Positions 1 through 5,773 of a DNA stretch of 7,989 nt are shown here, piece by piece. Every line of letters begins with the position of its first letter. Position 1 is the first letter of the stretch. A program made the translations under genes and the position numbers. The DNA comes from an uncultured Eubacteriales bacterium (lineage in GTDB: Bacteria; Bacillota; Clostridia; Oscillospirales; Acutalibacteraceae). The stretch spans positions 1 to 7,989 of the forward strand of contig ONVG01000059.1 in NCBI GenBank assembly GCA_900321195.1. Reading direction: 5' to 3'. The notes under the pieces were generated by a model. It was not told the origin of the DNA. It was given only the letters and a program-made list of their open reading frames with translations, and made no database searches.

Positions 1-84
1 AGGTTAAGCAAGAAACGAATTATGTTTATGGCTGCTCTCAATCCGGATTTCTTTTTGAAGATACTTTTTGAGCCTTTAAAGTAA
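1..84 (+). CDS. possible C-terminal tail of an upstream gene (partial)
   Basis: Frame 1 is open from the window edge to a TAA at 82-84 and would encode 27 residues ending in FFLKILFEPLK. The tail mixes basic and hydrophobic residues, as a real C-terminus can. No domain is recognisable in so short a piece. Frame 3 is also open to a TGA at 69-71, so the frame cannot be settled from this window. The GC-rich repeat element begins about 17 nt downstream, which fits a gene end followed by intergenic DNA. The call rests only on the open frame and position. Confidence 0.3.
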   Translation, partial: RLSKKRIMFMAALNPDFFLKILFEPLK

Positions 85-100
85 ATGCTGTTGCCCTGTT

Positions 101-440
101 CCGGCGCCGGAGTGCCTCCGGTGTCGATTCGCGTTGTCGCTCGCTCCGCTCCGCTCTGATACGTTATTGATAAGTTTATCCACGCGAAACAAGCTATATA
201 TTAGGTGCGGCAAAGTTTAATAGAAAAAAGAACTTGTAAATTTTGATGAAATAGCCGTAAAGCGCACCGCAAGGGGCGTGTCGGCGGATGTAGGAAACCG
301 GCGCCGTGCGCCGCCGCACCGGATGTGCGTGCATAGCAGTGTAAGTTAGTACAAAGTAAGCGCGCTTTACCGCGCGAGAACGTAATCGACACCGGCAGCT
401 TGCCGGCGCGTGAACGTAATCGACAGCGGCGGCACGCCGG
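101..440. repeat. GC-rich intergenic element with inverted hairpin-box units (REP/REPIN-like)
   Basis: This non-coding block is much richer in GC than the surrounding genes, apart from an AT-rich patch at about 186-255. It holds three copies of one module, a short hairpin with a 3-nt loop next to a box of the form TGTCGATT-n-CGTT. The unit at 107-135 reads hairpin CCGGAG-TGC-CTCCGG then TGTCGATT. The units at 378-406 and 412-439 lie in the opposite orientation, GAACGTAATCGACA then hairpin CCGGCA-GCT-TGCCGG or CGGCG-GCA-CGCCG. The stems differ between copies yet stay paired while the box is kept. A second inverted pair, GTAAAGCGC (257-265) and GCGCTTTAC (362-370), nests inside. The layout recalls REP/REPIN elements of other bacteria. 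Calling it a dispersed or mobilised repeat is inference. Confidence 0.55.
372..430 (+). repeat. 25-bp direct repeat, two copies 34 bp apart
   Basis: Positions 372-396 and 406-430 are the same 25-bp sequence with two differences (A/T at the sixth base, C/G at the twenty-first). The shared core is GAACGTAATCGACA preceded by GCGCG and followed by CGGC. Each copy is followed immediately by a short GC-rich hairpin. These are the two same-direction units of the larger repeat element. Confidence 0.75.
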
Positions 441-459
441 CGGCTTGCTAAAGATATTC

Positions 460-508
460 TTGACATATTCCACTTGTGGAGTTATAATATATTCCACAAG
501 TAGAATAT
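460..508 (+). promoter_or_regulatory. consensus promoter of padR with two palindromic operators
   Basis: TTGACA at 460-465 and TATAAT at 483-488 are both perfect consensus and are separated by exactly 17 nt. Two related palindromes overlap the promoter. The first, TCCAC-TT-GTGGA (469-480), lies in the spacer and is preceded by ATATTC. The second (489-508), ATATTCCAC-AA-GTAGAATAT with one mismatched pair, sits just after the -10 box over the likely transcription start. Their centres are 24 bp apart. The gene directly downstream encodes a PadR-family regulator, and these families commonly repress their own operon from such sites. Repression by this PadR protein is inference; the promoter and palindromes are seen directly. 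Confidence 0.82.
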
Positions 509-519
509 AGGAGGTCGTT

Positions 520-1092
520 ATGTTAAAGCATGGAATACTCGGTCTGCTGAATTACGGCAGTATGACAGGATATGAAATAAACAAAATTTTCAAGGATTCA
601 TTGAACTATTTCTGGGATGCACAAACAAGTCAGATATACCGCGAACTTCAAACTCTCAAAAAAAACGGTTGGGCATCGGATGAAACGATAGAGCAGGAAA
701 GCAAGCCCGACAAAAAGCTGTTCTCTATAACGGAAAGCGGAAAGCAGGAGCTTAAACGCTGGCTTTCAGAAGAAAATACAGGAATTTCTATAAGAAGTCC
801 GCTGATGATGAAAACATTTTTCAGAGGAGAATGTACTCTTGATGAAAACATTGCCTTTTTCAAGTCATTAAAAAAAGAAAGCAATATGTTAAATTCATTG
901 ATGACTGTATCTCCGCCCGATACGGAGCAGTATTCAAAAAAACTGAACGATACATCAAAAGCTTTGTACTGGAAAATGACAGTTGAATACGGCTTGATGT
1001 TCTCGGAAATGTACGGCAAGTGGATAGACAAATGTATAAGCGAACTGGAGGAAATAAAAAATGAAGGTTCTTGTAATAAACGGCAGTCCTAA
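520..1092 (+). CDS. PadR-family transcriptional regulator
   Basis: A 190-residue protein with a PadR-type winged helix at about residues 1-80: it opens with MLKHGILGLLNYGSMTGYEI, followed by a recognition-helix stretch (TSQIYRELQTLKKNGW, about 36-51) and a wing with KKLFSITESGKQEL (65-78). Residues about 93-182 form the helical C-terminal domain typical of the Vir_act_alpha_C group, used for dimer formation and effector sensing. The ATG at 520 is supported by AGGAGG at 509-514. The gene sits behind a promoter with two palindromes and overlaps the next gene by 32 nt, so both are likely made from one transcript and the regulator probably represses its own operon. PadR proteins usually respond to small aromatic or toxic compounds; the ligand here is unknown. 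Confidence 0.92.
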   Translation: MLKHGILGLLNYGSMTGYEINKIFKDSLNYFWDAQTSQIYRELQTLKKNGWASDETIEQESKPDKKLFSITESGKQELKRWLSEENTGISIRSPLMMKTFFRGECTLDENIAFFKSLKKESNMLNSLMTVSPPDTEQYSKKLNDTSKALYWKMTVEYGLMFSEMYGKWIDKCISELEEIKNEGSCNKRQS

Positions 1093-2671
1093 AGGACAAA
1101 GAAGCAACACCCTTAAACTGACACAGGCTTTTATAGACGGACTTTCAGATAAACGAGAGATAGTGCGTGAAGATATCACAATCAGGGATAAGAATATCAG
1201 CACTTGTCTGGGCTGTTTCGGCTGCTGGAACAAAACTCCCGGAGTCTGTGTCGTAAGGGACGATATGAAAGACGTACTTGACAATATACTTTGGGCTGAT
1301 TTAGTTATATGGTCATTCGGACTTTATTATTTCAACGTTCCCGGCAAAATGAAAATGCTTATCGACAGACTTCTCCCCCTTTCCCTGCCTTTTATGATGA
1401 GCGAAACAGAAAGCGGCGGTCATCCCTCAAGATATGACATGTCGGGAAAGCGGCATGTAGTTATCTCCACATGCGGATTTTATACTGCAAAGGGAAATTA
1501 CGGTTCTGTAAATGAGATGTTCGGGCATTTTCTTGGAAAAGACGGATATGAAACCATATACTGCGGTCAGGGCGAGCTTTTCAGAATACAAGAGCTTCAT
1601 GACCGCACAGACGAATATTTAAGCTATGTACACAAAGCCGGAAATGAATTTGCAGAAAACAGGATAAGCAGGGAAACAAAAAATAAGCTTGACGAGCTTC
1701 TGATGCCGCGTGAAGTGTTTGAAGCTATGGCTGATGCAAGCTGGGGAATCTCAAAGGAGAACGGCAAAAAAGAGGACGAAACATTTATTTTCACAAAGCA
1801 GATGGCTGCAATGTACAACAAGTCGTCATATACGGGAAAAGATATTGTTCTTGAAATGTACTATACAGACGAAGAAAAACGCTTTCAGATAGTTCTCAAA
1901 AAGGACGGTTATGAAGTCCGGAAAGACAGCTTTCTTAAACCTGACACAAAAATAATAACGCCCTTTACCGTATGGAAAGATATCGCATCGGGAAAAATAA
2001 CCGGCGTACAGGCAATGATGGAAAAAAAGTACAGCGTTGAGGGCGATTTCAATACAATGCTGAACTGGGATAAATATTTCGGTCACGGAGATGTAAAACA
2101 GGAATCATATACCAGCAATGATAAAAAAAGCAAGGGTACAAGCATGATGCTCACGCTCATACCCTGGATAGCGTTCTGGGTAGCTGTATCTATAAACAGC
2201 TATATAGGCGCATTTATAACTCTCGGTATCTGTGCGCTGACAGAGATAATTTTTTTCCGCTTCCGCAAAACGATATACGACGTTATATCCTCGGCAGCAG
2301 TTACAGGGCTTTCGATAGCGGCGCTTCTTTTACCCGAACTGTTAAATATCATAATTCCCTGTTCATATTCAGGCTTTGGTCTTATGTGGAGTGCTTCATG
2401 TCTTACTAAAATACCGCTTACATCGTGGTATTCAATGAAAAGCTACAATGGTGAAAAAGCCTTTGAAAATCCTCTTTTCATGCTTACAAACCGCATACTT
2501 ACTCTTGCATGGGGAATACTTTACATACTCACGGGCGTATGGACATTTTTCCTTATGGGTACGCCTGCTTCCCCGTATATTGCGATAATAAACAATATAA
2601 TGCCTGTTATAATGGGAATATTTACAGCGTGGTTCCAGAAATGGTATCCTGCGCACTATGCTTCAAAATAA
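1061..2671 (+). CDS. membrane flavoprotein: flavodoxin-like NAD(P)H oxidoreductase fused to SCP2-like and transmembrane domains
   Basis: A 536-residue protein with three parts. Residues 1-200 have the flavodoxin-like fold of NAD(P)H-dependent FMN reductases: a first strand and phosphate loop MKVLVINGSPKGQRSNT, then a Cys cluster C49-x2-C52-x2-C55-x7-C63 ending in the family signature KTPGVCVVRDDM. This spacing matches the compact motif of archaeal iron-sulfur flavoproteins (CX2CX2CX4-7C). Residues about 240-341 resemble an SCP2 sterol-carrier domain (pattern KPDTKI...GKITGVQAMMEKKYSVEGDF). Residues about 362-526 are hydrophobic with roughly five membrane helices (about 362-380, 382-400, 408-433, 473-498, 503-525). 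The ATG at 1061 has GGAGG at 1047-1051, nine nt away. It likely carries out FMN-dependent reduction of a hydrophobic substrate held by the SCP2 domain at the membrane; that combined role is inference. The upstream overlapping padR suggests induction by a small molecule. Confidence 0.85.
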   Translation: MKVLVINGSPKGQRSNTLKLTQAFIDGLSDKREIVREDITIRDKNISTCLGCFGCWNKTPGVCVVRDDMKDVLDNILWADLVIWSFGLYYFNVPGKMKMLIDRLLPLSLPFMMSETESGGHPSRYDMSGKRHVVISTCGFYTAKGNYGSVNEMFGHFLGKDGYETIYCGQGELFRIQELHDRTDEYLSYVHKAGNEFAENRISRETKNKLDELLMPREVFEAMADASWGISKENGKKEDETFIFTKQMAAMYNKSSYTGKDIVLEMYYTDEEKRFQIVLKKDGYEVRKDSFLKPDTKIITPFTVWKDIASGKITGVQAMMEKKYSVEGDFNTMLNWDKYFGHGDVKQESYTSNDKKSKGTSMMLTLIPWIAFWVAVSINSYIGAFITLGICALTEIIFFRFRKTIYDVISSAAVTGLSIAALLLPELLNIIIPCSYSGFGLMWSASCLTKIPLTSWYSMKSYNGEKAFENPLFMLTNRILTLAWGILYILTGVWTFFLMGTPASPYIAIINNIMPVIMGIFTAWFQKWYPAHYASK

Positions 2672-2719
2672 TTTACCGTTTTTTGTACGAAGCTCATAAA
2701 TTATTTCTTTTGTTTCCAT
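2663..2719 (-). pseudogene. 5' remnant of an XRE-family regulator gene
   Basis: On the minus strand an ATG at 2719 follows AAGGAGG (2728-2734) with 8-nt spacing. It opens an 18-codon frame, METKEIIYELRTKNGKLF, before TGA at 2663-2665. The first 15 residues look like the conserved start of clostridial XRE (helix-turn-helix 3) regulators, which normally continue with a LSQDELAEK-type helix-turn-helix. That helix-turn-helix is missing, and no frame further down the minus strand restores it, because that DNA is the coding strand of the flavoprotein gene. The break lies at about 2672-2676, where the flavoprotein gene ends. The similarity is from memory of the family, not a search. An alternative is a genuine very short ORF. 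Confidence 0.55.
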
Positions 2720-2745
2720 TCTGAACGCCTCCTTTACTTATATTG

Positions 2746-2774
2746 ATCATATCACATTATCTTATTCTATACAA
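2746..2774 (-). promoter_or_regulatory. probable promoter of the XRE remnant
   Basis: Read on the minus strand, TTGTAT (2774-2769) and TATGAT (2751-2746) are separated by 17 nt, with TGA directly before the -10 hexamer as in an extended -10. It lies 12 nt upstream of the RBS AAGGAGG of the truncated frame. A small perfect inverted repeat, AGCAA-C-TTGCT (2773-2783), overlaps the -35 edge and could be an operator. The match is moderate, but its position directly ahead of a strong RBS supports it. Confidence 0.45.
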
Positions 2775-2847
2775 GCAACTTGCTGTTGCCTGAAAATGCT
2801 GAACTATAATATATTCGCGATATTTGCGCCTGAAACAACGTAAACAT

Positions 2848-2904
2848 TTTTCAAAAAATGCTTATTATTAATAGTTTTGTAACAGTTTTATGATATGATA
2901 TGCT
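2848..2904 (+). promoter_or_regulatory. likely promoter region of the small membrane-protein gene
   Basis: An A/T-rich stretch TTTTCAAAAAATGCTT (2848-2863), identical to the block directly overlapping the tRNA-Leu promoter at 7846-7861, leads into several possible hexamers. Candidates are TTGTAA (2877-2882) with TATGCT (2899-2904) at 16 nt, or TTATTA (2865-2870) with TATGAT (2889-2894) at 18 nt. None is a strong match, so the exact promoter is undecided. Confidence 0.35.
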
Positions 2905-2974
2905 GGTATAGCAGTCGAAGGAATTTATTAACGGCTGCGGATGAGCGTTATTAATTTTAAAGGAGAGTATAATT

Positions 2975-3334
2975 ATGAAAAAACTGCTCAGAAAAGCACT
3001 TGTATGTCTGCCGACAGTCATAGCTCTTTACACAGCTGCAGATTTCCTGTACTGTACCTTTATCAAAAGGATAAAGTATGTATTCTGTGTAAAAAAGCTT
3101 ATAAAACCCGTAACAGTCTGGCTGATATTTGAAGCTGTAATGTTTTTGGCAAAGAAAATCAAGCAGATGAAGCAGACAGATCATATGAATCAAATGGAAC
3201 AGGCGGATCAGACGACTGAATCTAAAGAAAAAATACTGCGAATAAAAGAAGAAGCAGAAAATAAAACATGGGGCGATTTATTGAACTCGGTTTTTGATAT
3301 GGATGGTTCCAAAATAAATCAAACAAATGAATAA
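2975..3334 (+). CDS. small two-helix membrane protein of unknown function
   Basis: A 119-residue protein that I do not recognise. The N-terminus is basic (MKKLLRK), followed by a hydrophobic segment at about 9-30 and a second at about 42-60 (TVWLIFEAVMFLA), with a basic linker KRIKY between them. The remaining 60 residues are polar and charged, rich in Q, K, E and M, and could form a helical or coiled cytoplasmic tail. By the positive-inside rule the short N-terminus, if cytoplasmic, would give a hairpin topology with the tail also inside. The ATG at 2975 is supported by AAAGGAG (2960-2966). A strong terminator follows directly, so it is a single-gene transcript. The coding style (lysine-rich, clear RBS, good terminator) supports a real gene; no function can be assigned. 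Confidence 0.7.
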   Translation: MKKLLRKALVCLPTVIALYTAADFLYCTFIKRIKYVFCVKKLIKPVTVWLIFEAVMFLAKKIKQMKQTDHMNQMEQADQTTESKEKILRIKEEAENKTWGDLLNSVFDMDGSKINQTNE

Positions 3335-3339
3335 TATCT

Positions 3340-3375
3340 AAAAAAGAGCCGTGCATCTCTGCGCGGCTCTTTTTA
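3340..3375. terminator. strong hairpin terminator, probably bidirectional
   Basis: GAGCCGTGC (3346-3354) pairs with GCGCGGCTC (3361-3369), with one T-G wobble and a 6-nt loop. The stem is flanked by A-runs (3340-3345) and T-runs (3370-3374) that extend the pairing. It ends the small membrane-protein transcript on the plus strand. Read on the minus strand it has an equally good U-tract and can end the tyrS-nusB-kae1-like-glmM transcript about 90 nt after the glmM stop. Confidence 0.88.
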
Positions 3376-3462
3376 ACCTTGTGAATACATAATGAATATT
3401 TCTTCCGACAGCAGCAAAAACTATCGGTTAAAATAATTATTCTCTATTCTTTATTATTTTAT

Positions 3463-4818
3463 TCAGATTCCTATGCGGTACTTGATGAGCTCGGCTGTTT
3501 CGTTTGCAAGGCGTGTGATAAGCTCCATGTCAAGACCTTCTATCATTACTCTTACAAGCGGCTCTGTTCCCGAAAGCCTTACAAGTATTCTTCCGTCATC
3601 GCCAAGCTCTTTCTTTACAGACTCTATTTTGTCCTTTATATCCTGATTTGTAAAGAACTGGAGCTTTCCCTCGTTTGTTACTTTTACGTTTATGAGTACC
3701 TGCGGATATTTTGTCATAAGAGTAGCAATGCTCGAAAGCTTTGCCTGTCTCCTGTTGACAAGGCTGAGGAGCTGCGCAGCGGTAAGCTGACCGTCTCCCG
3801 TAGTTGAATAGTCAAGGAATATAACGTGACCCGACTGCTCTCCGCCGAAGTTGTAGCCCTCTCTGAGCATAGCTTCAAGAACGTATCTGTCGCCGACATT
3901 AGTTGAAACGAATTTCAGACCGTTATCGCTGCAAAAACGTCCGAATCCCATGTTTGACATAACAGTGCCGACAGCAGTCTTTTTGTTGAGCTTATTGCGT
4001 GAGGCAAGGTCAAGCGCACATATCGCCATTATGAAATCGCCGTCGATAACATCGCCTTTTTCGTCAACGGCAAGACATCTGTCAGCGTCACCGTCAAAAG
4101 CTACTCCAAGCTGTAAACCGTTGTCAACAACATATTTCTGAAGATTTTCAAGATGTGTTGAGCCGCAGTTTTCGTTTATATTCTTGCCGTCAGGCTTATC
4201 AGCCAGCATGTGACATTCTGCGCCAAGCCTTGTAAAAAGCTGCTCGGCAGTTGCGGATGCGGAACCGTTTGAACAGTCTATTGCTATTTTCATACCGTCA
4301 AGTCTGTAAGGCACAGTGCTTATGATATGCTGTATATAGTCCTCGACTGCTGTTTCACAGCGGACAACTCTTCCAAGCCCGTCACCCAAAGGAGTATAAT
4401 AAGGCTTTGATTTGTCTATAACGATAGACTCTATCTCTGCTTCAAGCGCATCAGGCAGCTTATAGCCGTCACTGGAGAATATCTTTATGCCGTTGAATTC
4501 AAACGGATTGTGTGACGCTGATATCATTATGCCTGCGTCAGCCTTATATTTCTTGATAAGAAATGCAACCGTAGGAGTAGGAACTGCTCCCAAAAGAACG
4601 ACCTCTGCGCCTACTGAGCACAGTCCTGCGATAAGCGCACCTTCAAGCATATCCGAGGAAAGTCTTGTATCCTTTCCTATAAGAATTTTCGGATGCTTGT
4701 GTACACCGCTGTCTGTAAGAACCATTGCGGCTGCTCTGCCGATATTCATTGCAAGCTCACATGTAAGCTCTGTATTAGCTACACCTCTTGCGCCGTCTGT
4801 TCCGAACAATCTGCCCAT
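3463..4818 (-). CDS. glmM: phosphoglucosamine mutase
   Basis: A complete 451-residue alpha-D-phosphohexomutase that converts glucosamine-6-phosphate to glucosamine-1-phosphate, the precursor of UDP-GlcNAc for peptidoglycan. It begins MGRLFGTDGARG as GlmM proteins do. The phospho-serine loop ISASHNP has Ser102, the same position as in E. coli GlmM. The Mg-binding loop is DGDADR (242-247), the sugar-binding loop is GEQSGH (326-331), and the C-terminal phosphate-binding loop is RLSGTEPLVR (414-423). Length is normal. It is the last gene of the operon: its ATG is 7 nt after the stop of the Kae1-like gene, and its weak Shine-Dalgarno (AAGGGTGAT) contains that stop codon, which suggests translational coupling. 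It requires activation by phosphorylation of Ser102, known for the family. Confidence 0.97.
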   Translation of the reverse strand: MGRLFGTDGARGVANTELTCELAMNIGRAAAMVLTDSGVHKHPKILIGKDTRLSSDMLEGALIAGLCSVGAEVVLLGAVPTPTVAFLIKKYKADAGIMISASHNPFEFNGIKIFSSDGYKLPDALEAEIESIVIDKSKPYYTPLGDGLGRVVRCETAVEDYIQHIISTVPYRLDGMKIAIDCSNGSASATAEQLFTRLGAECHMLADKPDGKNINENCGSTHLENLQKYVVDNGLQLGVAFDGDADRCLAVDEKGDVIDGDFIMAICALDLASRNKLNKKTAVGTVMSNMGFGRFCSDNGLKFVSTNVGDRYVLEAMLREGYNFGGEQSGHVIFLDYSTTGDGQLTAAQLLSLVNRRQAKLSSIATLMTKYPQVLINVKVTNEGKLQFFTNQDIKDKIESVKKELGDDGRILVRLSGTEPLVRVMIEGLDMELITRLANETAELIKYRIGI

Positions 4819-4825
4819 GATAACA

Positions 4826-5773
4826 TCACCCTTCTATTATATTATTATGCTTCAAATAACAAAGCAATGCTGTTCCCGCAGCATTGTCTGCGGAAAATTC
4901 GGGCTTTGCAAAGTACGCTTCAAAGCGCTTTGAAAGTCCGTTTTTTATTATCGTGTCGGACATCACTCCGCCTGCAAAAAGAACAGGGAGTTCTCCATGC
5001 TTTTCAAGCAGTCTTTCACACATTCCTTCAAGAGTTTTTTCGGTATATTCAAGGCAAAGCGCGGCTGTTTCTTCCTTTGATGCTCCGCCCTCGTATTTCT
5101 TCCTGCAAATATTTTCAATGCCCGAAAGACAGCAGTCACAGCCTTTGAGAGTAGACTTTACTTTAGGCAGCTTTGCAGTATTTGCCGCTGCAAGACGTTC
5201 AAGCTCCATGCCGCAGGGAAAGCCGAGTCCGAGCATTACACCTACTCTGTCTATAAGCTGACCCGCATTCAGGTCAAGAGTTTTTGCGGCTATCGTTTCG
5301 GAAATTATCCTTTCACTGTCAGGCGTTACTATAACGGCTTCCGTTGTACCGCCAGAAACATGGAACGCCAAAAACTCACGCTTCAACAATCCGATATTTC
5401 CCGATGAATAAGCCGCTGCGGCTATATGACCGCTCTGATGCGAGAACTCATACAGCGGTATGCGCATTGTCTTTGAAAGTATTTTTGCCGTGCCAAGTCC
5501 TACCGTAAAGCAGGGCATGTATGAGCCTTCCGCATCTCTCGGCTTTGCGGAAACGCCTATCGCCGTTATATCTCCCTCAAAGCCTTCAAGCAAAGATGAG
5601 ATAACAAGGGGAAGCTGTCTTACATGATGAAATACAGCATCGCTTTGTCTAAGACCGCATTCCCCCTGCTTTACAGGCAGAAGCATTTTTTTATGTACTA
5701 TACCGTTTTCGGCGGAATATATCGCCGCCGAAGTCGTGTAGTTGCTTGTGTCTATCCCAAGAAAATACGGCAT
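4826..5773 (-). CDS. Kae1/TsaD-like ASKHA-family protein (divergent paralog)
   Basis: A 315-residue protein of the Kae1/TsaD/YgjD fold, formerly annotated as M22 glycoprotease. The N-terminal phosphate-1 loop reads LGIDTSNYTTSAAIY, where true TsaD has a GIETSCDET-type loop. The metal-binding pair is kept as HQSGH (about residues 112-116). The SGGTTE loop (about 140-145), a D-x7-D region with LGLGFPCG, LSGIEN, FAGGVMSD and the C-terminal FSADNAAGTAL also match the family. It is shorter than typical bacterial TsaD (about 335-345), and key loops differ, so it is probably a paralog rather than the enzyme making the t6A tRNA modification with TsaB and TsaE. The ATG at 5773 forms a TGATG overlap with the nusB stop and has GGTGA six nt away; a GTG one codon upstream (5776) is possible. 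Function unknown. Confidence 0.85.
   Translation of the reverse strand: MPYFLGIDTSNYTTSAAIYSAENGIVHKKMLLPVKQGECGLRQSDAVFHHVRQLPLVISSLLEGFEGDITAIGVSAKPRDAEGSYMPCFTVGLGTAKILSKTMRIPLYEFSHQSGHIAAAAYSSGNIGLLKREFLAFHVSGGTTEAVIVTPDSERIISETIAAKTLDLNAGQLIDRVGVMLGLGFPCGMELERLAAANTAKLPKVKSTLKGCDCCLSGIENICRKKYEGGASKEETAALCLEYTEKTLEGMCERLLEKHGELPVLFAGGVMSDTIIKNGLSKRFEAYFAKPEFSADNAAGTALLCYLKHNNIIEG

Noticed and set aside
101..121. Hairpins near 101-121 as a terminator for the gene ending at 84
   Set aside because: The stems CCGGCGCCGG and CCGGAG-TGC-CTCCGG are not followed by a T-run on either strand; they fit the repeat module better.
372..430. Short CRISPR array
   Set aside because: Only two imperfect same-direction copies with a spacing of 34 bp from start to start, hairpins in between, an inverted third copy and no cas genes.
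194..497. Two minus-strand open frames (194-466 and 201-497) with Arg- and Cys-rich translations across the GC-rich element
   Set aside because: They have no good ribosome binding site, overlap each other, and their repeated RLRSRA peptides are simply the translation of the direct DNA repeats.
2649..2720. Intrinsic terminator directly after the flavoprotein gene
   Set aside because: There is a TTTTTT run at 2679-2684 but no stable GC-containing stem in front of it, so no terminator is claimed.
2941..3132. Alternative frame beginning at 2941 (MSVINFKGEYNYEK)
   Set aside because: It overlaps the RBS and first half of the 119-residue frame, which has the better Shine-Dalgarno, hydrophobic helices and ends just before the terminator.
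3432..3460. AT-only inverted repeat AAAATAAT/ATTATTTT just after glmM as its terminator
   Set aside because: The 8-bp stem has no GC pairs and would be unstable; the strong bidirectional hairpin at 3340-3375 is the better candidate.
4487..5261. Plus-strand open frames of 125-151 codons opposite glmM and the Kae1-like gene
   Set aside because: They are antisense shadows of well-supported genes, with low-complexity translations and no RBS.
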